Part shown: in pieces, positions 40,891-49,769 of the stretch | How positions within the stretch are numbered: position 1 is the stretch's first letter | How the letters are laid out: each line of letters opens with the position of its first letter | NCBI RefSeq assembly: GCF_014287875.1 | Contig: NZ_JACOPN010000002.1 | Coordinates: 124,001-188,000, forward strand | Direction: 5' to 3' | Length of the DNA stretch: 64,000 bases | DNA from: Flintibacter faecis | Lineage (GTDB): Bacteria; Bacillota; Clostridia; Oscillospirales; Oscillospiraceae | The notes under the pieces: model-generated | Databases searched by the model: none | Told to the model about the DNA's origin: nothing | What the model saw: only the letters and a program-made list of their open reading frames with translations | Made by a program: the position numbers and the translations under genes

Positions 40891-43530
40891 TTACATGCTC
40901 TTGAGCTGCTCGGTGAGCTTGCTCACCAGCTCAGACAGCTTGACGGAGCGCTCCCGCTCCGCCTCCACCACATGGGCGGGGGCCTTGTTCACAAAGCCGG
41001 GGTTGGCAAGCTTGGCGTTCAGCTTGTCCAGCTCGGCGGAGTTCTTCTTCAGCTCCTTCTCCACCCGGGCTTTCTCCTTCTCCAGGTCCACCAGCTCGCC
41101 CAGAGGGATGAACATCTGGGCCACGTGGGTGACCACGCACACCATGCCGGCGGCCTCGGGGGCCTGGTCGGCGGGGACGATGGTCACGTCGCTGGCATAG
41201 GCCATCTTCTTCAGGAAGGGCACGCCCAGGGCAAACACATGGCCCTCGTCGGTAGCCACGGTGAGGTGGGCCTTCTTGCTGGGGGGCACGTTCATCTCGC
41301 TGCGGCGGGTACGCACGGCACGGATGGCATCCATGATCTGCTCCATGGCCTGCTCCTCGGCGGGGAAGTTCAGCTTTTCGCTGGCCTGGGGCCAGTGGTC
41401 CAGCATCAGGAACTGGGCCTGGCAGCCCTCCTCGTGGGGCAGCGCCTGCCAGATCTCCTCGGTGATGAAGGGCATGAAGGGGTGCAGCATCTTCAGCATC
41501 TGGGTCAGCACATAGCACAGCACCTGCTGGGCCCGGACCTTGCTGTCCTCGTCCTCGCCCTGCAGGCGGGTCTTGGTCAGCTCGATATACCAGTCGCAGT
41601 AGTCGTCCCAGATGAAGTCATAGATCTTCTGGGCGGCCACACCCAGCTCGTACTTGTCCATGTTCTCCGTGACCTCGGGGATGCAGCGGTTGAGCTTGGA
41701 CAGGATCCACTTGTCCTCCAGCTCCAGCTTCTCGGGCAGGGCACAGTGGTCGATGGTCAGGTTCATCTTCAAAAAGCGGCTGGCGTTCCAGATCTTGTTG
41801 GCGAAGTTGCGCATAGCCTCGCACCGCTCGGTGTAGAAGCGCATGTCGTTGCCGGGGCTGTTGCCCGTGACCAGGTTAAAGCGCAGGGCGTCAGCACCGT
41901 ATTTATCGGCGATCTCCAGGGGGTCGATGCCGTTGCCCAGGCTCTTGGACATCTTGCGGCCCTTGTCGTCCCGGACCAGGCCGTGGATGAACACGGTGTG
42001 GAAGGGGGGCTGCTTGGTCTGCTCACAGGCGGAGAAGATCATCCGGGCCACCCAGAAGAAGATGATGTCATAGCCGGTGACCAGCACGTCGGTGGGATAA
42101 AAATAGTCCAGGTCGGCTGTCTTATCCGGCCAGCCCAGGGTGGAGAAGGGCCACAGGGCGCTGGAGAACCAGGTGTCCAGCACGTCGGGGTCCCGGTGGA
42201 TGTGCTTGGAATGGCACTTCTCGCACTCGGTGGCGTCGGTGCGGGACACGGTCATGTGGCCGCAGTCGTCGCAGTACCACACAGGGATCTGGTGGCCCCA
42301 CCACAGCTGACGGGAGATGCACCAGTCGTGGACATTCTCCATCCAGTTGGTATAGGTCTTGGCAAAGCGGTCGGGGACAAAGCGGGTCTCCCCGTCATAC
42401 ACCACCCGCAGGGCCTCCTTGGCCAGGGGCTCCATCTTCACGAACCACTGGGCGGAGATGATGGGCTCCACGTCGTTGTGGCAGCGGTAGCAGGTGCCCA
42501 CGTTGTGGGAGTAGTCCTCGATCTTCTCCATCAGGCCCAGGGCCTCCAGATCGGCCACCACGGCCTTGCGGGCCTCGTACCGGTCCATGCCCTGATACTT
42601 GCCGCCGTTCTCGTTCACCTTGCCGTTGTCGTCCAGGACACGGATGGTCTCCAGATTGTGGCGCAGGCCCACCTCAAAGTCGTTGGGGTCGTGGGCGGGG
42701 GTCATCTTCACGCAGCCGGTGCCGAAGTCCATCTCCACATAGTCGTCGGCCACGATGGGGATCTCCCGGTCCATCAGGGGCAGGATGCACTTTTTGCCCA
42801 CCAGGTGCTTATAGCGGTCGTCGTTGGGGTTCACGGCCACGCCGGTGTCGCCCATCATGGTCTCGGGCCGGGTGGTGGCCACCACCAGATATCCAGAGCC
42901 GTCGGCCAGGGGATAGCGCATGTGCCACAGGTGGCCGGGCTTGTCCTGATACTCCACCTCGGCATCGGACAGGGCGGTGACGCAGTGGGGGCACCAGTTG
43001 ATGATGCGGCTGCCCTTGTAGATAAGGCCCTTCTCATACAGGTTGCAGAAGGTCTCCCGCACGGCCTTGGAGCAGCCCTCGTCCATGGTGAACCGGGCCC
43101 GGTCCCAGTCGCAGGAGATGCCCATCTTCTTCTGCTGCTTGACGATGCGGTCGCCGAAGCGCTGCTTCCAGTCCCACACCCGCTCCAGGAACTTCTCCCG
43201 GCCCAGGTCATAGCGGGTCAGGCCCTCCTTGGTGCGCAGCTCCTCCTCCACCTTGATCTGGGTGGCGATGCCGGCGTGGTCGATGCCGGGGACCCACAGG
43301 GCGGCGTAGCCCTCCATCCGCTTAAAGCGGATCAGGATGTCCTGCAGGGCGCAGTCCATGGCGTGGCCCATGTGCAGCTGACCGGTGACGTTGGGCGGGG
43401 GCATGACGATGGTAAAGGGCTTCTTCTTGGGGTCCCGCTGGCCGCGGAAGCAGCCGGCCTTCTCCCACTTCTCATAGATACGGGCCTCAGCCTCCTGGGG
43501 CTCGTATACCTTGGGCAGTTCAATGCTCAT
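40891..43530 (-). CDS. valS: Valyl-tRNA synthetase
   Basis: The 879-residue class Ia synthetase charges tRNA-Val. It has PPPNVTGQLHMGHAMD (HIGH region), the CP1 editing domain (about 180-380), GRKMSKSLGNGIDP (KMSKS) and the ValS-specific C-terminal coiled coil (LEKEKARVEKELKKNSAELDKLNAKLANPGF). ATG 43530 follows GGAAGGAG. It is the second gene behind the T-box at 44152-44410, after the YcxB-like gene. Confidence 0.97.
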   Translation of the reverse strand: MSIELPKVYEPQEAEARIYEKWEKAGCFRGQRDPKKKPFTIVMPPPNVTGQLHMGHAMDCALQDILIRFKRMEGYAALWVPGIDHAGIATQIKVEEELRTKEGLTRYDLGREKFLERVWDWKQRFGDRIVKQQKKMGISCDWDRARFTMDEGCSKAVRETFCNLYEKGLIYKGSRIINWCPHCVTALSDAEVEYQDKPGHLWHMRYPLADGSGYLVVATTRPETMMGDTGVAVNPNDDRYKHLVGKKCILPLMDREIPIVADDYVEMDFGTGCVKMTPAHDPNDFEVGLRHNLETIRVLDDNGKVNENGGKYQGMDRYEARKAVVADLEALGLMEKIEDYSHNVGTCYRCHNDVEPIISAQWFVKMEPLAKEALRVVYDGETRFVPDRFAKTYTNWMENVHDWCISRQLWWGHQIPVWYCDDCGHMTVSRTDATECEKCHSKHIHRDPDVLDTWFSSALWPFSTLGWPDKTADLDYFYPTDVLVTGYDIIFFWVARMIFSACEQTKQPPFHTVFIHGLVRDDKGRKMSKSLGNGIDPLEIADKYGADALRFNLVTGNSPGNDMRFYTERCEAMRNFANKIWNASRFLKMNLTIDHCALPEKLELEDKWILSKLNRCIPEVTENMDKYELGVAAQKIYDFIWDDYCDWYIELTKTRLQGEDEDSKVRAQQVLCYVLTQMLKMLHPFMPFITEEIWQALPHEEGCQAQFLMLDHWPQASEKLNFPAEEQAMEQIMDAIRAVRTRRSEMNVPPSKKAHLTVATDEGHVFALGVPFLKKMAYASDVTIVPADQAPEAAGMVCVVTHVAQMFIPLGELVDLEKEKARVEKELKKNSAELDKLNAKLANPGFVNKAPAHVVEAERERSVKLSELVSKLTEQLKSM

Positions 43531-43578
43531 TTCGGATTCTCCTTCCAAAAATATGGCGTAATTCACATGATAAAGCGC

Positions 43579-44115
43579 TCAGGGCCGTTTGCCCACCCAC
43601 TGGCAGGTCTGACCGGTCTTCTCCTCCAGCAGGACCCGCAGTTGGTCGGCAGAGCCGCCCCGCAGATTGGCCTTGTCCAGGATCAGGCCCTGGCCGTTGT
43701 GCATCAGGAAATAGAAATTCCCCGCCGTCTCATACAGGGCGGCGCAGACATCATAGGGATAGCGGGCGCTGTCCTTGTCCTGGGTGCCCACCACGGCATC
43801 CCGTTCAAAGTGAAAGTCGGTGCCCGACTGGCTCTTCACCATGGCACGGCCGGAACCCCAGGCCGCCAGAGCATAGAAAAACACGCTCCAGATCACCAGC
43901 AGCAGCCCCATGGCGCAGCACAGCAGACACAGGAACACGCTGTTTTTCTGCAGCGCCATCCCCAGACCGCTGCCCAAGCAGAACAGACCGGATACCAAAG
44001 CAAAGCCCCGCTTGAACATAGTCTGCTTTTTGGCAAAGGTATGCCCCGCCACCCGCTGGAGTTCCTCCAGATGGGGCTGGTCATAGTCGGTGTGGGTCTT
44101 CATGGTCACGCTCAT
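43579..44115 (-). CDS. YcxB-like membrane protein
   Basis: The 178-residue protein has two membrane segments (GFALVSGLFCLGSGLGMAL and FLCLLCCAMGLLLVIWSVFFYAL) and a soluble C-terminal YcxB-like domain (AVVGTQDKDSARYPYDVCAALYETAGNFYFLMHNGQGLILDK). Function is unknown. ATG 44115 follows GGAGGAGACGCC. It is placed between the T-box and valS, so its expression should follow tRNA-Val charging, an odd partner for a synthetase. Confidence 0.8.
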   Translation of the reverse strand: MSVTMKTHTDYDQPHLEELQRVAGHTFAKKQTMFKRGFALVSGLFCLGSGLGMALQKNSVFLCLLCCAMGLLLVIWSVFFYALAAWGSGRAMVKSQSGTDFHFERDAVVGTQDKDSARYPYDVCAALYETAGNFYFLMHNGQGLILDKANLRGGSADQLRVLLEEKTGQTCQWVGKRP

Positions 44116-44151
44116 GGCGTCTCCTCCTTTTTTCTCCCGTTTGTCCATAGA

Positions 44152-44410
44152 AAAACGCCCCGAGCCGCAATGGGCTCAGGGCGAACTGAAAGCAAAGTCC
44201 GTGGTACCACCTGAGTTTGGACAGACTGTCCACACTTGTGTCCCCGGTAACGGGGGGTCCCGCCGTCCCTTACTGTCTCTTTCAGGGCCGGAGCGCAAAA
44301 GCCACCTTCTCCCCCGCCGGCGGGAACTTGCACCGTCCGTTCCCTCTCTGTACGGCTGCCTGACCCGGGGATACTCCTCTTTCGCATTGCTGTTTCCTGT
44401 TGCAGGGAAT
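44152..44410 (-). promoter_or_regulatory. T-box riboswitch (probably tRNA-Val)
   Basis: The T-box sequence TGGTACCACGGA (minus strand, 44209-44198) and a terminator CGCCCTGAGCCC / GGCTCGGGGCG with TTTTTC (44183-44152) lie ahead of the YcxB-valS operon. Stem I has AGGAGTA on one side and AGAAGGTGGC on the other. Counting from the helix, the specifier is GTG (44305-44303, Val); counting from GAA it would be GGT (Gly). The downstream valS favours Val. Confidence 0.85.
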
Positions 44411-44439
44411 ATTATATGAAATCTCCCCGCTTCTGTCAA
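44411..44439 (-). promoter_or_regulatory. T-box operon promoter (valS)
   Basis: TTGACA (44439-44434), 17 bp, TATAAT (44416-44411), 20 bp after the coaX stop. Confidence 0.9.
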
Positions 44440-44459
44440 GAAAATACTTTCACTTCATC

Positions 44460-45227
44460 TCAGCGAGTATTTTTCTTATACAGAATGTTCAGCCCCTTCA
44501 GCAGCAGATCCTTATCCAGGGTGATCTTCCGGCGGCACAGGGGCACTACAAACTGGGACATACCGCCCGTGGCCACCACAGTGGTGGGGTAGCCCAGCTC
44601 CTCCTCCACCCGGTCCAGCATCCCGTCGATCATAGCGGCGGCACCGAACATGATGCCGCTGCGCATACAGTCCACGGTGTTCTTGCCGATGACCTGCCGG
44701 GGCCGGTCCAGGCGAATACCGGGCAGCTGTGCCGTGCGGGAGGTGAGGGCCTCCATTGAGATGCGCACACCGGGGATAATGCAGCCGCCCAGATAGGTGT
44801 TGCCCTTACCCACCACCTCGATGGTGGTGGCGGTGCCCATATCCAGCAGGGTCAGGGGCGGCTCATACTCGGCCAGGGCCGCCACCGCCACCACAATGCG
44901 GTCGCTGCCCACCTGGGATGGGGTGTCCATCTGGATGTTCAGCCCCGTCTTGATCCCAGGGCCCACCACCATGGGGGGCTTTCCGATGACCTTGCGCACC
45001 CCGGTCTGCACCGAGTTGAACACCGGGGGCACCACCGAGGAGATGATGCAGCCCTTGATGTCCCCCGGCTTGGTATCAAACAGGGACAGGACGTTCTTGA
45101 TATCCACCCCGTATTGGTCCGAGGTCTTGATGTGGTCGGTGGCGATGCGGGCTTCAAAGGCGATCTTGTCGTCACGAATGCCGCCGATGACGATGTTGGT
45201 GTTTCCGATGTCAATGGCCAGGAGCAT
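44460..45227 (-). CDS. coaX: Type III pantothenate kinase
   Basis: The 255-residue enzyme phosphorylates pantothenate, the first step to coenzyme A. It has LLAIDIGNTNIVIGG (phosphate loop), GSDRIVVAVAA, LLDMGTATTIEVV and GGCIIPGV. ATG 45227 is taken, with GAGGTG 9 bp upstream; GTG 45239 is an in-frame alternative. It lies 105 bp after panT, with a GC hairpin between, forming an uptake-plus-activation pair for pantothenate. Confidence 0.95.
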   Translation of the reverse strand: MLLAIDIGNTNIVIGGIRDDKIAFEARIATDHIKTSDQYGVDIKNVLSLFDTKPGDIKGCIISSVVPPVFNSVQTGVRKVIGKPPMVVGPGIKTGLNIQMDTPSQVGSDRIVVAVAALAEYEPPLTLLDMGTATTIEVVGKGNTYLGGCIIPGVRISMEALTSRTAQLPGIRLDRPRQVIGKNTVDCMRSGIMFGAAAMIDGMLDRVEEELGYPTTVVATGGMSQFVVPLCRRKITLDKDLLLKGLNILYKKNTR

Positions 45228-45281
45228 AGTTTGCTTCACCTCAGGAAAAAATCTCTTAACGAAAACTTCTCTGCTATCAGT

Positions 45282-45311
45282 TTTCCCCGTCCCCTGCCGG
45301 GGACGGGGAAA
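45282..45311. other. Hairpin between panT and coaX
   Basis: TTTCCCCGTCCCC pairs with GGGGACGGGGAAA around a 4-5 nt loop. No U-tract follows on either strand; it is probably an mRNA stabiliser or partial block. Confidence 0.5.
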
Positions 45312-45332
45312 GGATCAAGTTACCCGCTTGTT

Positions 45333-45980
45333 TCAGTTCTCCGCCGCACTGCGGCCCATGGGCATGCGGGCCACCACGTGGATGAGCACCTTACCGATGG
45401 CGGTGACCAGCACCAGAGCGGCCACGGCCTCGGCAATGCTGGAACCGGTGATGACGGCCATCACCAGGCCGAACACCGCCTCGATGCCCACGCCCATGGC
45501 CTTGGCGTACTCAGGACGCAGCAGAAAATAGATGCTGCCCATCACGCACACGGTGTTGGTCCAGGCGCCGATGAAGCCCACGATGGGCAGGGCCACCAGG
45601 TCGGGGGCCTTTACCTTCTTCAGGCCGATCCACAGCCAGCCGGACACCAGGCCGATCATGGCCCGGCAGCCCACAGCCACCCAGACGGCCTTCACCGCGC
45701 CCGCCAGAGAGGTGCTGAGGAAGGGGGAGAAGGCGAAGGACAGCAGCGCCGGGGCGATGGTGTTGTTGATCATGGAGCAGATGCCAAACACACAGCCCAG
45801 AATGGTCCCCGCCAGGGGCCCCAGCAGAATTGCACCCAAGATGACCGGGATGTGGGTGGTGGTAGCCTTGATGATGGGCAGCTGGATCATGCCCAGGGGC
45901 GTGTTGGCCAGCAGAATGACGATGGCAGCCATCATGGCCACGCCAACCATCCAGTGGGTGTCGTGCTTACGGGTTTTCAT
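45333..45980 (-). CDS. panT: ECF transporter S component, pantothenate type
   Basis: The 215-residue protein has six membrane segments and the ECF S-component start (MVGVAMMAAIVILLANTPLGMIQLPIIKATTTHIPVI). It captures a vitamin and works with a shared EcfA-EcfT module encoded elsewhere. Pantothenate is inferred from coaX directly downstream. ATG 45980 follows GGAGG. Confidence 0.85.
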   Translation of the reverse strand: MKTRKHDTHWMVGVAMMAAIVILLANTPLGMIQLPIIKATTTHIPVILGAILLGPLAGTILGCVFGICSMINNTIAPALLSFAFSPFLSTSLAGAVKAVWVAVGCRAMIGLVSGWLWIGLKKVKAPDLVALPIVGFIGAWTNTVCVMGSIYFLLRPEYAKAMGVGIEAVFGLVMAVITGSSIAEAVAALVLVTAIGKVLIHVVARMPMGRSAAEN

Positions 45981-46175
45981 ATTCAATTACCTCCTGCTGC
46001 CGCTCTTCCAATCCAGAAGATGCAGCGCATAATTTTAGAGAGGGACAGGGAGTTAGTCTCGCTTGTCCCTCTCTATCCGTAAGATTATACAGGAAGTTGT
46101 CCCCGTGCGCAAGGTCAAAATCAGAGGATATTACGGGTATTATCGTGGGATGTTGTCCAATTTTACCTTTAGCCC

Positions 46176-46976
46176 TCAGGACAGCAGGATGCGGTCGTTG
46201 TCCAGGTCCTTGCCCGCCCCGGCCTTGAACTGCTCCAGCAGGTCGGTGACGGTCATCTTCTCCCGCTTCTCTCCGCTGATGTCCAGCACGATACGGCCGC
46301 TGTCCATCATCAGGGTGCGGTTGCCCAGCTCCAGGGCGTTTTTCATGTTGTGGGTCACCATCAGGGTGGTGATCTTGTGCTGCTGCACCACCCGGCGGGT
46401 GATATCCAAAACTTTTTCCGCCGTGGCCGGGTCCAGAGCGGCGGTGTGCTCGTCCAGCAGCAGCAGCTTGGGGGGCACCATGGTGGCCATCATCAGGGTC
46501 AGCGCCTGGCGCTGGCCGCCGGACAGCAGGCCCACCGGCTGGCTCATCCGGTCCTCCAGCCCCATATCCAGCACGGCCAGCTGCTCCCGGAAAAAATCCC
46601 GGTCCTTCTTGCCCACCCGGGCAAAGAAGGCGTTCTGGTTCTTGGCTGTACGGAGATAGGCCAGGGACAGGTTCTCCTCAATGGTCATATGGGGGGCGGT
46701 GCCCTTCATGGGGTCCTGGAACAGCCGCCCGATCTCCCGGCTGCGGCGGTACTCCGGCTTAAAAGTCACGTCCTCCCCGCCCAGCACCACGCTGCCCTCG
46801 TCCGCATAGAACACCCCGGAGATGGCGTTGAACAGGGTGGACTTGCCCGCGCCGTTGGAGCCCACCACTGTGGCAAAGTCCCCGGGGGCCAGGTGCAGAC
46901 TCACTTTGTTCAGGGCCCGCTTTTCGTTCACCGTGCCGGGGTAAAAGGTCTTGGATACTCCCTCCAGCTTCAGCAT
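46176..46976 (-). CDS. trpZ: ABC transporter ATP-binding protein (TrpZ-like)
   Basis: The 266-residue ATPase has Walker A GSNGAGKST, signature LSGGQRQAL, Walker B LLLLDEHTAALD and switch VTHNM. It is the third gene of the trpX-trpY-trpZ operon and overlaps trpY by 7 bp. The tryptophan assignment rests on the Trp-specific T-box upstream. Confidence 0.88.
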   Translation of the reverse strand: MLKLEGVSKTFYPGTVNEKRALNKVSLHLAPGDFATVVGSNGAGKSTLFNAISGVFYADEGSVVLGGEDVTFKPEYRRSREIGRLFQDPMKGTAPHMTIEENLSLAYLRTAKNQNAFFARVGKKDRDFFREQLAVLDMGLEDRMSQPVGLLSGGQRQALTLMMATMVPPKLLLLDEHTAALDPATAEKVLDITRRVVQQHKITTLMVTHNMKNALELGNRTLMMDSGRIVLDISGEKREKMTVTDLLEQFKAGAGKDLDNDRILLS

Positions 46977-47908
46977 ACCTTGGCACCTTCTCTCTTCTTT
47001 TTGGCCGCCAGCTTCTGCTTTTGCAGGGCGACCATCTTCCGGCCGTAGGGGGTGGCGATGGCCACCGCCACGATCAGGGCGGACACCAGCTTAAAGCCCT
47101 CGGTGGGCACGATCTTGGTGCTGATGGCCACGGCGATGATCAGCCGGTACAGCACCGCGCCCAGCACCACGCCGAACACCCGGCGGGCAATGGACCCCCG
47201 GCCCATCAGGCTCTCGCCGATGACCAGGCTGGCCAGGGCCACGGTGACCATGCCGGTGCCCAGGTTGATGTCGCAGCTCTTGTTCAGCTGGCCGATGAGG
47301 CAGCCGGCCAGGCCGGTGAGGGAGTTGGCCAGGCACAGACCCACCGTGATGGTGAAGGCGGGGTTGATGGAGGAGGCCCGGACCATGTCCGCATTGTCCC
47401 CCGTGGCCCGGATGGACAGGCCCAGCCGGGTGCGGAAAAAGGCGGCGATGAGCACACAGACCACCAGCAGGATGATGGCCAGCACAATAAGCTCATGCCA
47501 CTTGGCCCACCAGTCCGCCGCGACAAGACCCTTGGCCAGGGAGAACAGGCTGTCGCTGCCATAGATGGACAGGTTGGAGGACCAGCCCATCACCGCCAGG
47601 TTCACCGTGTACAGGCCGGTGTTGACGATGATGCCGGCCAGGATGCTCTCCACCCCCAGGCGGGTCTGGAGAAAGGCGGTGACAAAGCCGGAGCAGGCCC
47701 CGGCGGCCATGGCGGCGGGCAGGGCCAGCAGCGGGTGCCCGGCCAGGGTGACCGTGGCCCCCACGGCAAAGCCCAGGGTATAGCAGCCGTCGGTGGACAG
47801 GTCGGCGATGTTCAGAATGGAAAAGCTGATGAACAGGGCCAGGGCCACCAGGGAGTAGATGGCTCCCACCTCCAGGGCGGTCTGGAGGGCGGTGAGGGAT
47901 AGCAGCAT
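46970..47908 (-). CDS. trpY: ABC transporter permease (TrpY-like)
   Basis: The 312-residue permease has about eight membrane segments and the branched-chain/TrpY-type pattern LNIADLSTDGCYTLGFAVGA and RATGDNADMVRASSINPAFTITVGLCLANSLTGLAG. It forms the channel for the substrate bound by TrpX. It is separated from trpX by 70 bp containing a strong hairpin. Confidence 0.88.
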   Translation of the reverse strand: MLLSLTALQTALEVGAIYSLVALALFISFSILNIADLSTDGCYTLGFAVGATVTLAGHPLLALPAAMAAGACSGFVTAFLQTRLGVESILAGIIVNTGLYTVNLAVMGWSSNLSIYGSDSLFSLAKGLVAADWWAKWHELIVLAIILLVVCVLIAAFFRTRLGLSIRATGDNADMVRASSINPAFTITVGLCLANSLTGLAGCLIGQLNKSCDINLGTGMVTVALASLVIGESLMGRGSIARRVFGVVLGAVLYRLIIAVAISTKIVPTEGFKLVSALIVAVAIATPYGRKMVALQKQKLAAKKKREGAKVC

Positions 47909-47929
47909 AACGTACCTCCTGTGAGAAGC

Positions 47930-47954
47930 GGGCGCTGCGGCATCCGCAGCGCCC
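47930..47954 (-). terminator. Hairpin between trpX and trpY
   Basis: GGGCGCTGCGG / CCGCAGCGCCC with a 3-nt loop. It has no U-run; it probably stabilises the trpX mRNA so that the binding protein is made in excess. Confidence 0.65.
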
Positions 47955-47978
47955 GTTGCGCTCTCTTATTTTTTGAAA

Positions 47979-49070
47979 TTACTCAAAGCTCTTGGCGGTG
48001 GTGATCTCCTCCACACCGATACCCAGGGTGGCGAAGGCGGCCTTCACGTCGTCCAGGTCCAGACCGATGGCCTGGCAGGTCTCGGTGTTGATGGTGGCGG
48101 TCTCGTGGGCCAGGACCACCACGGGGGTGGTGGCGGGGTCGGCACCGTTGACCAGCAGATCGGCCACCATGTCGGCGGTCTTGGCACCCAGGTCGTCATA
48201 GTCCACGCCGTAGCCGAAGAAGGCTCCGTTCAGGGCGAAGGAGTCGGCACCGGTGTAGTGGGGGATCTTGGCGTCGTTCAGCTTTTCAAAGATGGCCAGC
48301 TCGGCGCTCATCACGGTGTTGTCAGTGGGGGTGAAGATGGCCTCTACCTTCTCGCCGATGAGGGAGTCCACAGCGGAGCTGACCTCGTCGGTGTTGGTGC
48401 CGGTCTTTTCCACATAGGCGATGTTGTGTGCATCCAGATAGGCCTTGGCCTCCTCAATGGGCTTCTTGGAGGAGTCCTCGGACTTGGAGTACAGCAGGCC
48501 CACCTTCTGGATGTCGGGGTTCACGGCCACCATCATATCGAAAATCATGTCGGTGTTCAGGGCATCGCTCACGCCGGTGATATTGCCGCCGGGGGCATCC
48601 ATGCTGTTTACCAGCTTGGCGGTAACGGGGTCAGACACGGCGGCAAAGATGATGGGGATGCCCTTCTCGGTGACCACCGACTGCATGACCTGGGCAGCGG
48701 AGGTGGCGATGGGGACCACCACGTCCACGCCGTCGTCCACCAGCTGGGCGGCGATCTGGTTCAGGGTGGTGCTGTCGCCCTGGCCGTTGAAGGTGTAGTC
48801 GGCGTAGTTAAAATTCACGCCCAGCTCCGCGCTCTTGGCATCCAGCTCCTGCTGCACCTTGCTCTCGATCTGGTCCAGGGAGGCGTGGTCCATAAATTTG
48901 ACGATGCCCACCTTATACTCCTTCCCGTCCCCGGTCTGGCTTGCGCTCCCGGCGGAGCCGGAAGAGGAGACAGACCCGGCGGCGTTGTTTCCGCCGGAGC
49001 AGGCGGCCAGAGACAGGGCCAGAGAAGCGGCCAGAGCGGCAGAGAGAACCTTTTTGATGATGTTTTTCAT
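47979..49070 (-). CDS. trpX: ABC transporter substrate-binding lipoprotein (TrpX-like)
   Basis: The 363-residue lipoprotein has lipobox LSLAAC and a Ser/Gly linker, then a type I periplasmic-binding fold (KVGIVKFMDHASLDQIESKVQQEL, VGLLYSKSEDSS, IFTPTDNTVMSAE). This is the ABC_sub_bind/TrpX family. ATG 49070 follows GGAGG. The Trp T-box leader directly upstream supports tryptophan as substrate. Confidence 0.88.
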   Translation of the reverse strand: MKNIIKKVLSAALAASLALSLAACSGGNNAAGSVSSSGSAGSASQTGDGKEYKVGIVKFMDHASLDQIESKVQQELDAKSAELGVNFNYADYTFNGQGDSTTLNQIAAQLVDDGVDVVVPIATSAAQVMQSVVTEKGIPIIFAAVSDPVTAKLVNSMDAPGGNITGVSDALNTDMIFDMMVAVNPDIQKVGLLYSKSEDSSKKPIEEAKAYLDAHNIAYVEKTGTNTDEVSSAVDSLIGEKVEAIFTPTDNTVMSAELAIFEKLNDAKIPHYTGADSFALNGAFFGYGVDYDDLGAKTADMVADLLVNGADPATTPVVVLAHETATINTETCQAIGLDLDDVKAAFATLGIGVEEITTAKSFE

Positions 49071-49164
49071 GGGGATTTCCTCCAATATTTTATTTGGCGG
49101 CAGATGATCGGGCCGTGCCACCGGCCCGGATTTCGGAGCATGGACTGAGTCGTTTTTTGAGGAA

Positions 49165-49446
49165 ATAAAAAAACGGCTCCTTATCCCACCATGGGACAAG
49201 AGCCATACTCCTGCGATACCACCCAAATTGACGCTTTTGAAAGCGTCCGCTCGCTTCACGCGCCATCACGCGTGCCCGATGGATAACGGGTGGGGACCCG
49301 TCGGCATCTACTTGGTTTCCCGTTCAAGCCGCCCTCGAAAGGCCATTCGTCCGGCTGCGCCCCGCCCCGCTCTCACCACCCGGGACTCTCTGAAGGTTTG
49401 CTGTGCCGACTACTAATCTTTCTCACAGGTTTGTGCTGTTTGATTG
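49165..49446 (-). promoter_or_regulatory. T-box riboswitch for tRNA-Trp
   Basis: T-box GGGTGGTATCGCAG (49224-49211, minus strand) and a terminator GGCTCTTGTCCCA / GGGATAAGGAGCC with seven T at its end. In stem I, AGTA on the 5' side faces GAATGGCC. The specifier TGG (49345-49343) directly follows GAA and encodes Trp. Confidence 0.92.
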
Positions 49447-49451
49447 TGCCC

Positions 49452-49479
49452 ATTATACCACCGCACCGCCGTTTGTCAA
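49452..49479 (-). promoter_or_regulatory. trpXYZ operon promoter
   Basis: TTGACA (49479-49474), 16 bp, TATAAT (49457-49452). Confidence 0.9.
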
Positions 49480-49511
49480 CCCCCTTTCGCAAGATTTTTC
49501 GTTATAAGAAA

Positions 49512-49722
49512 CAGGGGCGGCCCAAGGGCCGCCCCACAGCGTGTCGATAAACCCTTTTCTGTCATTCCGAGGAGCGAAGCGACGTGGGAATCCGTAACCA
49601 AAACGTCGGGAATGTGCTGATACTCGTGAGTTTTAGGAACGGATTGCCACGTCGGCCCGTTGGGCCTCCTCGCAATGACAGGCTTTTTCGACAGTCTCAG
49701 GGGCGGCCCAAGGGCCGCCCCA
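49512..49722. repeat. MITE-like repeat copy 3 inside a 24-25 bp direct repeat
   Basis: The short, simple form of the element (49537-49698): left CAGCGTGTCGATAAACCC, GAGCGAAGCGACGTGGGAAT, right end reverse complement TGAGACTGTCGAAAAAGCC. Both ends abut CAGGGGCGGCCC-AA-GGGCCGCCCCA (49512-49536 and 49698-49722), itself a perfect palindrome. Confidence 0.75.
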
Positions 49723-49769
49723 TAACTCCTAACTTCTAACTCCTAACTTCTAACTTCTAACTCCTAACT
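49723..49769. repeat. CTAACTC/CTAACTT tandem repeat
   Basis: About six imperfect copies of an 8-bp unit CTAACTTC/CTAACTCC directly after the coaBC stop, like the run at 20866-20940. Confidence 0.7.

Noticed and set aside
40972..44214. Very long open frame (about 1080 codons) on the plus strand opposite valS
   Set aside because: It mirrors valS in a GC-rich gene whose antisense frame has few stops. Composition is Gly/His/Leu/Val-rich without domains, and there is no ribosome site.
46037..46074. Hairpin AGAGAGGGACA / TGTCCCTCTCT between trpZ and panT as a terminator
   Set aside because: The stem is real but has no U-tract on either strand, so a terminator call is not supported.
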